Part shown: piece by piece, positions 26,419 through 41,309 of the stretch
Position numbering within the stretch: the first letter of the stretch is position 1
Layout: every line of letters begins with the position of its first letter
NCBI GenBank assembly: GCA_958298945.1
Contig: CATQJD010000111.1
Span: 1,178,001 to 1,242,000 of the forward strand
Direction: 5' to 3'
DNA from: Atherix ibis
Taxonomy: Eukaryota > Arthropoda > Insecta > Diptera > Athericidae
DNA length: 64,000 bases
Position numbers and translations under genes: made by a program
The notes under the pieces: model-generated
What the model saw: only the letters and a program-made list of their open reading frames with translations
Database searches by the model: none
Told to the model about the DNA's origin: nothing

Positions 26419-27121
26419 ACTACTGCATATTCCTCTTAAATATACTACTGCATATTCCTCTTAAATATACTACATCATATTCCTCTTAAATATAAACTTC
26501 TTATTCCTCTTAAATGTACTACTTCATATTGCTCTTAAATATACTACTATATATTCCTCTTATATATAATACTTAATATTCCTCTTAAATATAATACTTC
26601 ATATTCCTCTTAAATATAATACTTAATATTCCTCTTAAATATACTACTGGATATTCCTCTTAAATATACTACTTCATATTCCTCTTAAATATACTATTTC
26701 ATTATCCTCTCCAATATACTACTTCATATGCCTTTTAAATATACTACTGCATATTCATCTTAAATATACTACTTCATATTCCTCTTAAATATACTACTTC
26801 ATATTCCTCTTAAATATACTACAATACTTCATATTCCTCTTAAATATACTACTTTATATTCCTCTTAAATATACTACTGCATATTCCTCTTAAATATACT
26901 ACTTCATATTCCTCTTAAATAAACTACTTCATATTACCCTTAAATATACTACTTCATATTCCTCTCAAATATACTACTTCATATTCCTCTTAAATATAAT
27001 ACTTAATATTCCTCTTAAATATACTACAATACTTCATATTCCTCTTAAATATACTACTTCATATTCCTCTAAAATATACTACTGCATAATCCTCTTATAT
27101 ATACTACTGCATATTCCTCTT
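26419..27121 (-). repeat. 734-bp tandem duplication, copy 2
   Basis: Second copy of 25685-26387. Downstream of 27121 it joins a sequence of the 20.0-21.2 kb type (offset about 7115), so the junction connects two different higher-order segments. Confidence 0.85.
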
Positions 27122-28370
27122 ATATATAAACTTCTTATTCCTTTTAAATATACAACTTCATATTCCTCTTAAATATACTTCTTCATATTCCTCTTAAATA
27201 TAATACTACATATTCCTCTTAAATATACTACTTCATATTCCTCTTAAATGTACTACTGCATATTCCTCTTAAATATACTACTGCATATTCCTCTTAAATA
27301 TACTCCATCATATTCCTCTTAAATATAAACTTCTTATTCCTCTTAAACATACTGCTTCATATTTCTCTTAAATATACTTCTTATTATTCCTCTTAAATAT
27401 ACTACTGCATATTCCTCTTAAATGTACGATTTCATATTTCTCTGAAATATACTACTACATATTCCTCTCAAATATACTACTTCATATTCCTCTAAAATAT
27501 GATACTTAATATTCCTCTTAAATATACAACAATACTTCATATTCCTCTTAAATATACTACTTCATATTCCTCTTATATATACTACTGCATATTCCTCTTA
27601 AATATACTATTTCATATTCCTCTTAAATATACTACTTCATATTACTCTTAAATATACTACTTCACATTCCTCTCAAATATACTACTTTATATTCCTCTTA
27701 AATATAATACTTAATATTCCTCTTAAATATACTACAATACTTCATATTCCTCTTAAATATACTACTTCATATTCCTCTTAAATATACTACTGCATATTCC
27801 TCTTAAATATACTACTGCATATTCCTCATAAATATACTACTGCATATTCCTTTTAAATATACTACTTCATATTCCTCTTAAATATACTTCTTCATATTCC
27901 TCTTAAATTTACTACTGCATAATCCTCTCAAATATACTACTTCATATTCCTCTTAAATATACAACTTCATATTCCTCTTAAATATACTACAATACTTCAT
28001 ATACCTCTTAAATATACTACTTCATATTCCTCTTAAATATACTACTGCATATTCCTCTTAAATATACTACTGCATATTCCTCATAAATATACTACTGCAT
28101 ATTCCTCTTAAATATACTACTGCATATGGCTCTTAAATATAATACTTAATATTCCTCTTAAATATAATACTTAATATTTCTCTTAAATATACTACTTCAT
28201 ATTCCTCTTAAATATACTACTTCATATTCCTCTTAAATATACTACTGCATATTGCTTTTAAATATACTACCTCATATTTCTCTTAAATATACTACTGCAT
28301 ATTAATCTTAAATATACTACTTCATATTCCTCTTAAATATACTACTTCATATTCCTCTTAAATATACTAC
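27120..28370 (-). repeat. Copy of the 20.0-21.2 kb higher-order segment
   Basis: Shares ordered rare units with about 20005-21255 at an offset of 7115-7116 (acgat 20311/27426, tggctcttaa 21011/28127). Its distal part is duplicated again 1009 bp downstream: aaattta 27905/28914 and tggct 28127/29136. Edges are approximate. Confidence 0.75.
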
Positions 28371-28869
28371 TTCATATTCCTCTCAAATATACTTCTTCAT
28401 ATTCCCCTTAAATATAATACTTAATATTCCTCTTAAATATACTACAATACTTCATATTCCTCTTAAATATACTACTTCATATTCCTCTTAAATATACTAC
28501 TGCATATTCCTCTTAAATATACTACTGCATATTCCTCTTAAATATACTACTGCATATTCCTCTTAAATATACTACTTCATATTCCTTTTAAATATACTAC
28601 TGCATATTCCTCTTAAATATACTACTTCATATTCCTCTTAAATGTACTACTGCATATTCCTCTTAAATATACTACTGCATATTCCTCTTAAATATACTAC
28701 ATCATATTCCTCTTAAATATAAACTTCTTATTCCTCTTAAATGTACTACTTCAAATTGTTTTTAAATATACTACTATATATTCCTCTTAAATATAATACT
28801 TAATATTCCTCTTAAATATAATACTTTATATTGCTGTTAAAAATACTACTTCATATTCCTTTTAAATAT

Positions 28870-29380
28870 ACTACTTCATATTCCTCTTAAATATACTTCT
28901 TCATATTCCTCTTAAATTTACTACTGCATAATCCTCTCAAATATACTACTTCATATTCCTCTTAAATATACAACTTCATATTCCTCTTAAATATACTACA
29001 ATACTTCATATACCTCTTAAATATACTACTTCATATTCCTCTTAAATATACTACTGCATATTCCTCTTAAATATACTACTGCATATTCCTCATAAATATA
29101 CTACTGCATATTCCTCTTAAATATACTACTGCATATGGCTCTTAAATATAATACTTAATATTCCTCTTAAATATAATACTTAATATTTCTCTTAAATATA
29201 CTACTTCATATTCCTCTTAAATATACTACTTCATATTCCTCTTAAATATACTACTGCATATTGCTTTTAAATATACTACCTCATATTTCTCTTAAATATA
29301 CTACTGCATATTAATCTTAAATATACTACTTCATATTCCTCTTAAATATACTACTTCATATTCCTCTTAAATATACTACT
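28870..29380 (-). repeat. 1009-bp-offset duplication in domain A
   Basis: Repeats about 27860-28370: the cttaaatttactactgcata unit, a 30-bp insertion unit, and the catatggctc unit follow in the same order at an offset of 1009 bp. It is a local higher-order copy with approximate edges. Confidence 0.75.
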
Positions 29381-32300
29381 TCATATGCATTTTAAATATA
29401 CTACTGCATATTAATCTTAAATATACTACTGCATATTCCTCTTAAATAAACTACTTCATATTCCTCTTAAATATACTACTTCATATTACTCTTAAATATA
29501 CTACTTCATATTCCTCTCCAATATACTACTTCATATTCCTCTTAAATATAATACTTTATATTCCTCTTAAATATACTACAATACTTCATATTCCTCTTAA
29601 ATACACTACTTCATGTTCCTCTTAAATATACTACTGCATATTCCTCTCAAATATACTACTTCATATTCCTCTTAAATATAATACTTAATATTCCCCTTAA
29701 ATATACTACAATACTTCATATTCCTCTTAAATATACTACTTCATATTCCTCTTAAATATACTACTGCATATTCCTCTTAAATATACTACCGCATATTCCT
29801 CTTAAATATACTACTGCATATACCTCTTAAATATACTACTTCATATTCCTCTTAAATATACTACTGCATATTCCTCTTAAATATACTACTTCATATTCCT
29901 CTTAAATGTGCTACTGTATATTCCTCTTAAATATACTACTGCATATTCCCCTTAAATATACTACATCATATTCCTCTTAAATATAAACTTCTTATTCCTC
30001 TTAAATATACTACTTCATATTACTCTTAATTATACTTCTTCATATTCCTCTTAAATATAATACTGCATATTCCTCTTAAATATACTACTTCATATTCCTC
30101 TTAAATGTACTACTGCATATTCCTCTTAAATATACTACTGCATATTACTCTTAAATATACTACTTCACATTCCTCTCAAATATTCTACTTCATATTCCTC
30201 TTAAATATAATACTTAATATTCCTCTTAAATATACTACAATACTTCATAATCCTCTTAAATATACTACTTCATATTCCTCTTAAATATACTACTGCATAT
30301 TCCTCTTAAATATACTACTTCATATTCCTCTTAAATATACTACTTCATATTATTCTTAAATATACTTCTTCATATTCCTCTCAAATATACTACTTCATGT
30401 TCCTCTTAAATATACTACTTCATATTCCTCTCAAATATACTTCTTCATATTCCCCTTAAATATAATACTTAATATTCCTCTTAAATATACTACAATACTT
30501 CATATTCCTCTTAAATATACTACTTCATATTCCTCTTAAATATACTACTGCATATTCCTCTTAAATATACTACTGCATATTCCTCTTAAATATACTACTG
30601 CATATTCCTCTTAAATATACTACTTCATATTCCTTTTAAATATACTACTGCATATTCCTCTTAAATATACTACTTCATATTCCTCTTAAATGTACTACTG
30701 CATATTCCTCTTAAATATACTACTGCATATTCCTCTTAAATATACTACATCATATTCCTCTTAAATATAAACTTCTTATTCCTCTTAAATGTACTACTTC
30801 ATATTGCTTTTAAATATACTACTATATATTCCTCTTAAATATAATACTTAATATTCCTCTTAAATATAATACTTCATATTCCTCTTAAATATAATACTTA
30901 ATATTCCTCTTAAATATACTACTGGATATTCCTTTTAAATATACTACTTCATATTCCTCTTAAATATACTACTTCATTATCCTCTTCAATATACTACTTC
31001 ATATGCCTCTTAAATATACTACTGCATATTCATCTTAAATATACTACTTCATATTCCTCTTAAATATACTGCTTCATATTCCTCTTAAATATACTACAAT
31101 ACTTCATATTCCTCTTAAATATACTACTTCATATTCCTCTTAAATATATTACTGCATATTCCTCTTAAATATACTACTTCATATTCCTCTTAAATAAACT
31201 ACTTCATATTACCCTTAAATATACTACTTCATATTCCTCTCAAATATACTACTTCATATTCCTCTTAAATATAATACTTAATATTCCTCTTAAATATACT
31301 ACAATACTTCATATTTCTCTTAAATATACTACTTCATATTCCTCTAAAATATACTACTGCATAATCCTCTTATATATACTACTGCATATTCCTCTTAAAT
31401 ATACTACTGTATATTCCTCTTAAATATACTACTTCATATTCCTCTTAAATATACTACTGCATATTTCTCTTAAATATACTACTTCATATTCCTCTTAAAT
31501 GTACTACTGCGTATTCCTTTTAAATATACTACTGCATATTCCTCTTAAATATACAACATCATATTCCTCTTATATATAAACTTCTTATTCCTCTTAAATA
31601 TACAACTTCATATTCCTCTTAAATATACTTCTTCATATTCCTCTTAAATATAATACTGCATATTCCTCTTAAATATACTACTTCATATTCCTCTTAAATG
31701 TACTACTGCATATTCCTCTTAAATATACTACTGCATATTCCTCTTAAATATACTACATCATATTCCTCTTAAATATAAATTTCTTATTCCTCTTAAATAT
31801 ACTTCTTCATATTTCTCTTAAATATACTTCTTATTATTCCTCTTAAATATACTACTGCATTATCCTCTTAAATGTACTATTTCATATTTCTCTTAAATAT
31901 ACTACTTCATATTCCTCTCAAATATACTACTTCATATTCCTCTTAAATATGATACTTAATATTCCTCTTAAATATACAACAATACTTCATATTCCTCTTA
32001 AATATACTACTTCATATTCCTCTTATATATACTACTGCATATTCCTCTTAAATATACTACTTCATATTCCTCTTAAATATACTACTTCATATTACTCTTA
32101 AATATACTACTTCACATTCCTCTCAAATATACTACTTTATATTCCTCTTAAATATAATACTTAATATTCCTCTTAAATATACTACAATACTTCATATTCC
32201 TCTTAAATATACTACTGCATATTCCTCATAAATATACTACTGCATATTCCCCTTAAATATACTACTTCATATTCCTCTTAAATGTACTTCTTCATATTAC

Positions 32301-33729
32301 TCTTAAATATACTACTATATATTCCTCTTAAATATAATGCTTAATATTCCTCTTAAATATAATACTTTATATTCCTCTTAAATATACTACTTAATATTCC
32401 TCTTAAATATACTACTGCATATTCCTCTTAAATATACCACTTCATATTTCTCTTAAATATATTACTTCATTATATTCTTCAATATACTACTGCGTATACC
32501 TTTTAAATATACTACTGCATATTCCTTTTAAATATAATACTTCATATTCCTCTTAAATATACTACTTCATATTCCTTTTAAATATACTACTGCATATTCC
32601 TCTTAAATATACTACTTCATATGGCTCTTAAATATAATACTTAATATTCCTCTTAAATATAATACTTAATATTCCTCTTAAATATACTACTTCATATTCC
32701 TCTTAAATATACTACGTCATATTCCTCTTAAATATACTACTGCATATTCCTTTTAAATATACTACTTCATATTTCTCTTAAATATACTACTTTATATTAA
32801 TCTTAAATATACTACTTCATATTCCTCTTAAATATACTACTTCATATTCCTCTTAAATATACTACTTCATATTCCTCTTAAATATACTACATCATATTCC
32901 TCTTAAATATACTACTGCATATTCCTCTTAAATATACTACATCATATTCCTCTTAAATATAAACTTCTTATTTCTCTTAAATATACTACTTCATATTCCT
33001 CTTAAATATACTTTTTCATATTCCTCTTAAATATACTACTGCATATTCCTCTTAAATATACTACTTCATATTCCTCTTAAATATACTACTGCATATTCCT
33101 CTTAAATATACTACTTCATATTCCTCTTAAATATAATACTGCATATTCCTCTTAAATATACTACTTCATATTCCTCTCAAATATACTACTTCAATTTCCT
33201 CTTAAATATAATACTTAATATTCCTCTTAAATATACTACTTCATATTCCTCTTAAATATACTACTGCATATTCCTTTTAAATATACTACTGCATATTCCT
33301 CTTAAATATACTACTGCATATTCCACTTAAATATACTACTTCATATTCCTCTTAAATATACTACTGTATATTCCTCTTAAATATACTACTTCATATTCCT
33401 CTTAAATGTACTACTGCATATTCCTCTTAAATATACTACTGCATATTCCTCTTAAATATACTACATCATATTCCTCTTAAATATAAACTTCTTATTCCTC
33501 TTAAATATACTACTTCATATTCCTCTTAAATATACTTCATCATATTCCTCTTAAATATACTACTGCATATTCCTCTCAAATATACTACTTCATATTCCTC
33601 TTAAAAATACTACTTCATATTGCTCTTAAATATACTACTATATATTCCTCTTAAATATAATACTTAATATTCCTCTTAAATATAATACTTAATATTCCTC
33701 TTAAATATAATACTTAATATTCCTCTTAA

Positions 33730-35010
33730 ATATACTACTGGATATTCCTCTTATATATACCACTTCATATTCCTCTTAAATATACTACTTCATTATCTTC
33801 TTCAATATACTACTGCATATGCCTCTTAAATATACTACTGCATATTCCTCTTAAATATACTACTTCATATTCCTCTTAAATATACTACTTCATATTCCTT
33901 TTAAATATACTACTGCATATTCCTCTTAAATATACTACTTGATATGGCTCTTAAATATAATACTTAATATTCTCTTAAATATAATACTTAATATTCCTCT
34001 TAAATATACTACTTCATATTTCTCTTAAATATACTACTTCATATTCCTCTTAAATATACTACTGCATATTCCTTTTAAATATACTACTTCATATTTCTCT
34101 TAAATATACTACTGCATATTAATCTTAAATATACTACTTCATATTCCTCTTAAATATAGTACTTCATATTCCTCTTAAATACACTACTTCATATTCCTCT
34201 TAAATATACTACTGTATATTCCTCTTAAATATACTACTTCATATTCCTCTTAAATATACTACTTAATATTACTCTTAAATATACTATTTCATATTCCTCT
34301 CAAATATACTACTTCATATTCCTCTTAAATATAATACTTAATATTCCTCTTAAATATACTACAATACTTCATATTCCTCTTAAATATACTACTTCATATT
34401 CCTCTTAAATATACTACTGCATATTCCTCTTAAATATACTACAGCATATTCCTCTTAAATATACTACTGCATATTCCTCTTAAATATACTACTTCATATT
34501 CCTCTTAAATATGCTACTGCATATTCCTCTTAAATATACTACTTCATATTCCTCTTAAATGTACTACTTCATATTCCTCTTAAACATACTACTTCATATT
34601 TCTCTTAAACATGCTACTTCATATTCCTCTTAAACATACTACTTCATATTCCTCTCAAATATACTACTTCATATTGCTCTTAAACATACTACTTCATATT
34701 CCTCTTAAACATACTACTTCATATTCCTCTTAAACATACTACTTTATATTCCTCTTAAATATACTACTTCATATTTCTCTTAAACATACTACTTCATATT
34801 CCTCTTAAATATACTACTGCATATTCCTCTTAAATATACTACTTCATATTCCTCTATAATATACTACTTCATATTCCTCTTAAACATACTACTTCATATT
34901 CCTCTTAAATATACTACTTCATATTCCTCTAAAACATACTACTTCATATTCCTCTTAAACATACTACTTCATATTGCTGTTAAAAATACTACTTCATATT
35001 CCTCTTAAAT
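33730..35010 (-). repeat. Segment spanning the A/B domain boundary (source or first copy)
   Basis: The composition shift from cttaaatata units to cttaaacata units occurs inside this segment at about 34575. Its markers recur 11480 bp downstream: actgg 33740/45219 (offset 11479), acagcatatt 34441/45921, cctctataat 34851/46331 and gctgttaaaa 34976/46456. Its distal part also recurs 8235 bp downstream (acagcatatt 42676, cctctataat 43086, gctgttaaaa 43211). It explains the domain-A patches inside domain B. Confidence 0.85.
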
Positions 35011-35399
35011 ATACTACTTCATATGCCTCTTAAACATACTACTTCATATTCCTCTTAAACATACTACTTCATATTCCTCTTAAATATACTACTTCATATT
35101 CCTCTTAAACATACTACTTCATATTACTCTTAAATATACTACTTCATATTCCTCTTAAACATTCTACTTTATATTCCTCTTATACTACCTCAAATTCCTC
35201 TTAAACATACTACTTTATAATCTTCTTAAATACACTACTTCATATTTCTTTTAACTATACTACTTCATATTCCTCTCAAACATACTACTTCATATTCCTC
35301 TTAAACATACTACTTCATATTCCTCTTAACCATACCACTTCATATTCCTCTTAAACTTTCTACTGCATATTCCTCTTAAATATACTACTTCATATTCCT

Positions 35400-36540
35400 C
35401 TTAAACATACTACTTCATATTCCTCTTAAACATACTACTTCATATTCCTCTTAAACATATTACTTCATATTCCTCTTAAATATACTACTTCATATTTTTC
35501 TTAAACATACTACTTCATATTCCTCTTAAACATACTACTTCATATTCCTCTTAAACATACTCCTTCATATTCTTCTTAAACACACTACTTCATATTCCTC
35601 TTAAACATTCTACTGCGTATTCCTCTTAAATATACTACTTCATATTCTTCTTTAACATACCACTTCATATTCCTCTTAAACATACTACTTCATATTCCTC
35701 TTAAACATATAATATAATATTCTTCTTAAATATACTACTTCATATTCCTCTTAAACATACTCCTTCATATTCTTCTTAAACACACTACTTCATATTCCTC
35801 TTAAACATTCTACTGCATATTCCTCTTAAACATACTACTTCATATTCCTCTTAAACATACCACTTCATATTCCTCTTAAATTTACTACTTCATATTCCTC
35901 TTAAACATACTACTTCATATTCCTCTTAAACATACTACTTCATATTCCTCTTAAACATACTACTTCATATTCCTCTTAAACATACTACTTCATATTCCTC
36001 TTAAACATACTACTTCATATTCCTCTTAAAAATATAATATAATATTCTTCTTAAATATACTACTTCATATTCCTCTTAAACATACTCCTTCATATTCTTC
36101 TTAAACACACTACTTCATATTCCTTTTAAACATACTACTTCATATTCCTCTTGAACATACTACTTCATATTAATCTTAAACATACTACTTCATATTCCTC
36201 TTAAACATACTACTTCATATGCCTCTTACACATACTACTTCATATTTCTCTTAAACATAATACTTCATATTCCTCTTAAACATACTACTTCATATTCTTC
36301 TTAAACATACTACTTCATATTCCTCTAAAACATACTACTTCATATTTCTCTTAAACATACTACTTCATATGCCTCTTAAACATACTACTTCATATTCCTC
36401 TTAAACTAAAACCTTCAGATTCCTCTTAAACATACTACTTCATATTCCTCTTAAACATACTACTTCATATTCCTCTTAAACATACTACTTCATTTTCCTC
36501 TTAAACATACTACTTCATATTCCTCTTAAACATACTACTT
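35400..36540 (-). repeat. 1.4-kb-period duplication in domain B, copy 1
   Basis: Markers recur about 1400-1450 bp downstream: aatataatat 35711/37111 (1400), aatataatat 36031/37481 (1450), and the ttaaactaaaacc unit 36401/37851 (1450). The 50-bp change of step equals two 25-bp units. Edges are approximate. Confidence 0.75.
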
Positions 36541-36799
36541 CATATTCCTTTTAAACATACTACTTCATATAACTCTTAAACATACTACTTCATATTCCTC
36601 TTAAACATACTACTTCATAATCCTCTTAAACATTCTACTTCATATTCCTCTTAAACATACTACTTCATATTCCTCTTAAACATACTACTTCATATTCCTC
36701 TTAAACATACTACTTCATATTCCTCTTAAACATACTACTTCATATTCCTCTTAAACATATTACTTCATATTCCTCTTAAATATACTACTTCATATTTTT

Positions 36800-37990
36800 C
36801 TTAAACATACTACTTCATATTCCTCTTAAACATACTACTTCATATTCCTCTTAAACATACTACTTCATATTCCTCTTAAACATACTACTTCATATTCCTC
36901 TTAAACATACTACTTCATATTCCTCTTAAACATATTACTTCATATTCCTCTTAAATATACTACTTCATATTTTTCTTAAACATACTACTTCATATTCCTC
37001 TTAAACATACTACTTCATATTCCTCTTAAACATACTACTTCATATTCCTCTTAAACATACTACTTCATATTCCTCTTAAACATACTACTTCATATTCCTC
37101 TTAAACATATAATATAATATTCTTCTTAAATATACTACTTCATATTCCTCTTAAACATACTCCTTCATATTCTTCTTAAACACACTACTTCATATTCCTC
37201 TTAAACATTCTACTGCATATTCCTCTTAAATATACTACTTCATATTCTTCTTTAACATACTACTTCATATTCCTCTTAAACATACTACTTCATATTCCTC
37301 TTAAACATACCACTTCATATTCCTCTTAAATATACTACTTCATATTCCTCTTAAACATTCTACTTCATATTCCTCTTAAACATACTACTTCATATTCCTC
37401 TTAAACATACTACTTCATATTCCTCTTAAACATACTACTTCATATTCCTCTTAAACATACTACTTCATATTCCTCTTAAAAATATAATATAATATTCTTC
37501 TTAAATATACTACTTCATATTCCTCTTAAACATACTCCTTCATATTCTTCTTAAACACACTACTTCATATTCCTTTTAAACATACTACTTCATATTCCTC
37601 TTAAACATACTACTTCATATTAATCTTAAACATACTACTTCATATTTCTCTTAAACATACTGCTTCATATGCCTCTTACACATACTACTTCATATTCCTC
37701 TTAAACATAATACTTCATATTCCTCTTAAACATACTACTTCATATTCTTCTTAAACATACTACTTCATATTCCTCTAAAACATACTACTTCATATTTCTC
37801 TTAAACATACTACTTCATATGCCTCTTAAACATACTACTTCATATTCCTCTTAAACTAAAACCTTCAGATTCCTCTTAAACATACTACTTCATATTCCTC
37901 TTAAACATACTACTTCATATTCCTCTTAAACATACTACTTCATTTTCCTCTTAAACATACTACTTCATATTCCTCTTAAACATACTACTT
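36800..37990 (-). repeat. 1.4-kb-period duplication in domain B, copy 2
   Basis: Partner of 35400-36540, with the same order of cataatataata, tccttcat, cacactac, taatcttaaac and ctaaaacc units. It differs from copy 1 by a two-unit length change and scattered substitutions. Confidence 0.75.
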
Positions 37991-40900
37991 CATATTCCTC
38001 TAAAACATACTACTTCATATTCCTCTTAAACATACTACTTCATATTCAATTTAAACATACTATTTCATATTATTCTTAAATATACTACTTCATATTCCTC
38101 TTAAATATACTACTACCTATTCCTCTTAAATATACTACTTCATATTCCTCTTAAACATACTACTTCATATTCCTCTTAAACATACTACTTCATATTCCTC
38201 TTAAATATACTACTTCATATTCCTCTTAAACATACTACTACATATTCCTCTTAAACATACTACTCATATTCCTCTTAAATATACTACTTCATATTCCTCT
38301 TAAACATACTACTTCATATTCCTTTTAAATATATTACTTCATATTCCTCTTAAACATACTACTTCATATTCCTCTTATACTACTTCATATTCCTCTTAAA
38401 CATACTACTTTATATTCTTCTTAAATATACTACTTCATATTCCTTTTAAAAATACTACTTCATATTCCTCTTAAACATACTACTTCATATTCCTCTTAAA
38501 CATACCACTTCATATTCCTCTTAAACATACTACTTCATATTCCTCTTAAACATTCTACTGCATATTCCTCTTAAACATACTACTTCATATTCCTCTTAAA
38601 CATACTACTTCATATTACCCTTAAACATAGTACTTCATATCCCTCTTAAACATATTACTTCATATTCTTCTTAAATATAGTACTTCATATTCTTCTTAAA
38701 CATACTACTTCATATTCCTCTTAAACGTACTACTTCATATTCCTCTTAAACATACTACTTCATATTCCTCTTAAACATACTACTTCATATTCCTCTTAAA
38801 CATACTACTTCATATTCCTCTTAAACATACTACATAATATTCTTCTTAAATATACTACTTCATATTCCTCTTAAACATACTCCTTCATATTCCTCTTTAA
38901 CATACTAATTCATATTCCTCTTAAACATTCTACTGCATATTCCACTTAAATATACTACTTCATATTCCTCTTTAACATACTACTTCATATTCCTCTTAAG
39001 CATACTACTTCATATTCCTCTTCAACATACTACTTTATATTCCTCTTAAATATACTACTTCATATTCCTTTTAAATATACTACTTCATATTACTCTTAAA
39101 CATACTACTTCATATTCCTCTTAAACATACTACTTCATATTCCTCTTAAACATACTACTTCATATAACTCTTAAACATACTACTTCATATTCCTCTTAAA
39201 CATACTACTTCATATTCCTCTTAAATATACTACTTTATATTCCTTTTAAATATATTACTTCATATTCCTCTTAAACATTCTACTTAATATTCCTCTTATA
39301 CTACTTTATATTCCTCTTAAACATACTACTTTATATTTTTCTTAAATATACTACTTCATATTCCTTTTAAATATACTACTTCATATTCCTCTTAAACATA
39401 CTACTTCATATTCCTCTTAAACATACCACTTCATATTCCTCATAAACATACTACTTCATATTCCTCTTAAACATATTACTTCATATTCTTCTTAAATATA
39501 GTACTTCATATTCTTCTTAAACATACAACTTCATATTCCTCTTAAACATACTACTTCAAATTCCTCTTACACATACTACTTCATATTCCTCTTAAACATA
39601 ATACTTCATATTCCTCTTAAACATACTACTTCATATTCCTCTTAAAAATACTACTTCATATTCCTCTTAAACATACTACTTCATATTCCTCTTAAACATA
39701 CTACTTCATATTAATCTTAAACATACTACTTCATATTCCTCTTAAACATACTACTTCATGTGCCTCTTAAACATTCTACCTATATTCCTCTTTAACATAC
39801 TACTTCATATTCCTCTTAAGCATACTACTTCATATTCCTCTTCAACATACTACTTTATATTCCTCTTAAATATACTACTTCATATTCCTTTTAAATATAC
39901 TACTTCATATTACTCTTAAACATACTACTTCATATTCCACTTAAACATACTACTTCATATTCCTCTTAAACATACTACTTCATATAACTCTTAAACATAC
40001 TACTTCATATTCCTCTTAAACATACTACTTCATATTCCTCTTAAATATACTACTTTATATTCCTTTTAAATATATTACTTCATATTCCTCTTAAAATTTC
40101 TACTTAATATTCCTCTTATACTACTTCATATTCCTCTTAAACATACTACTTTATATTTTTCTTAAATATACTACTTCATATTCCTTTTAAATATACTACT
40201 TCATATTCCTCTTAAACATACTACTTCATATTCCTCTTAAACATACCACTTCATATTCCTCTTAAACATACTACTTCATATTCCTCTTAAACATTCTACT
40301 GCATATTTCTCTTAAACATACTACTTCATATTCCTCTTAAACATACTACTTCATATTACCCTTAAACATAGTACTTCATATTCCTCTTAAACATATTACT
40401 TCATATTCTTCTTAAATATAGTACTTCATATTCTTCTTAAACATACAACTTCATATTCCTCTTAAACATACAACTTCAAATTCCTCTTAAACATACTACT
40501 TCATATTCCTCTTAAACATAATACTTCATATTCCTCTTAAACATACTACTTCATATTCCTCTTAAAAATACTACTTCATATTCCTCTTAAACATACTACT
40601 TCATATTCCTCTTAAACATACTACTTCATATTAATCTTAAACATACTACTTCATATTCCTCTTAAACATACTTCTTCATGTGCCTCTTAAACATTCTACC
40701 TATATTCCTCTTAAACATACTACTTCATATTCCTCTTAAACATACTACTTCATATTCCTCTTAAACATACTACTTCATATTCCTCTTAAACATACTACTT
40801 CATATTCCTCTTAAACATACAACTTCATATTCCTCTTAAACATACTACCTATATTACTCTTAAACATACTACTTCATATTCCTCTTAAACATACTACTTC

Positions 40901-41309
40901 ATATTCCTCTTAAACATACTACTTCATATTCCTCTTAAACATACAACTTCATATTCCTCTTAAACATACTACTTCATATTCCACTTAAACATACTACTTC
41001 ATATTCCTCTTTATTATACTACTTCATATTCCTCTTAAACATACTACTTCATATTCCTCTTAAATATACTACTTCATATTCCTCTTAAATATACTACTTC
41101 ATATTCCTCCTAAACATACTACTTCATATTTCTCTTAAAAATATTACTTCATATTCCTCTTAAACATACTACTTCATATTCCTCTTAAACAAACTACTTC
41201 ATATTCCTCTTAAACATACTACTTCATATTAATTTTAAATATACTACTTCATATTACTCTTAAACATACTACTTCATATTCCTCTTAAACATACTACTTC
41301 ATATTCCTC

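Larger units (their letters stand above)
15349..34575 (-). repeat. Right satellite array, domain A (inverted, cttaaatata/ctgcat-rich)
   Basis: This is the same 25-bp satellite as 1-14232 but reverse-complemented on +. Domain A units mostly read cttaaatatactac followed by ttcatattc or tgcatattc. Three length variants recur. The first is a 30-bp unit with a 5-bp insertion (ctacaatacttcat), for example near 15546, 16570, 18012, 19513, 23122, 28442 and 34361. The second is a short unit aaacttcttattcctc, for example near 18420, 19203 and 33485. The third comprises units with taatacttaatattcct. The first unit after the mariner (cttcttatttctctt) is itself of the short type. I saw no 30-bp insertion unit in the left array. 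No coding sequence, RNA gene or second mobile element was seen. Confidence 0.95.
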
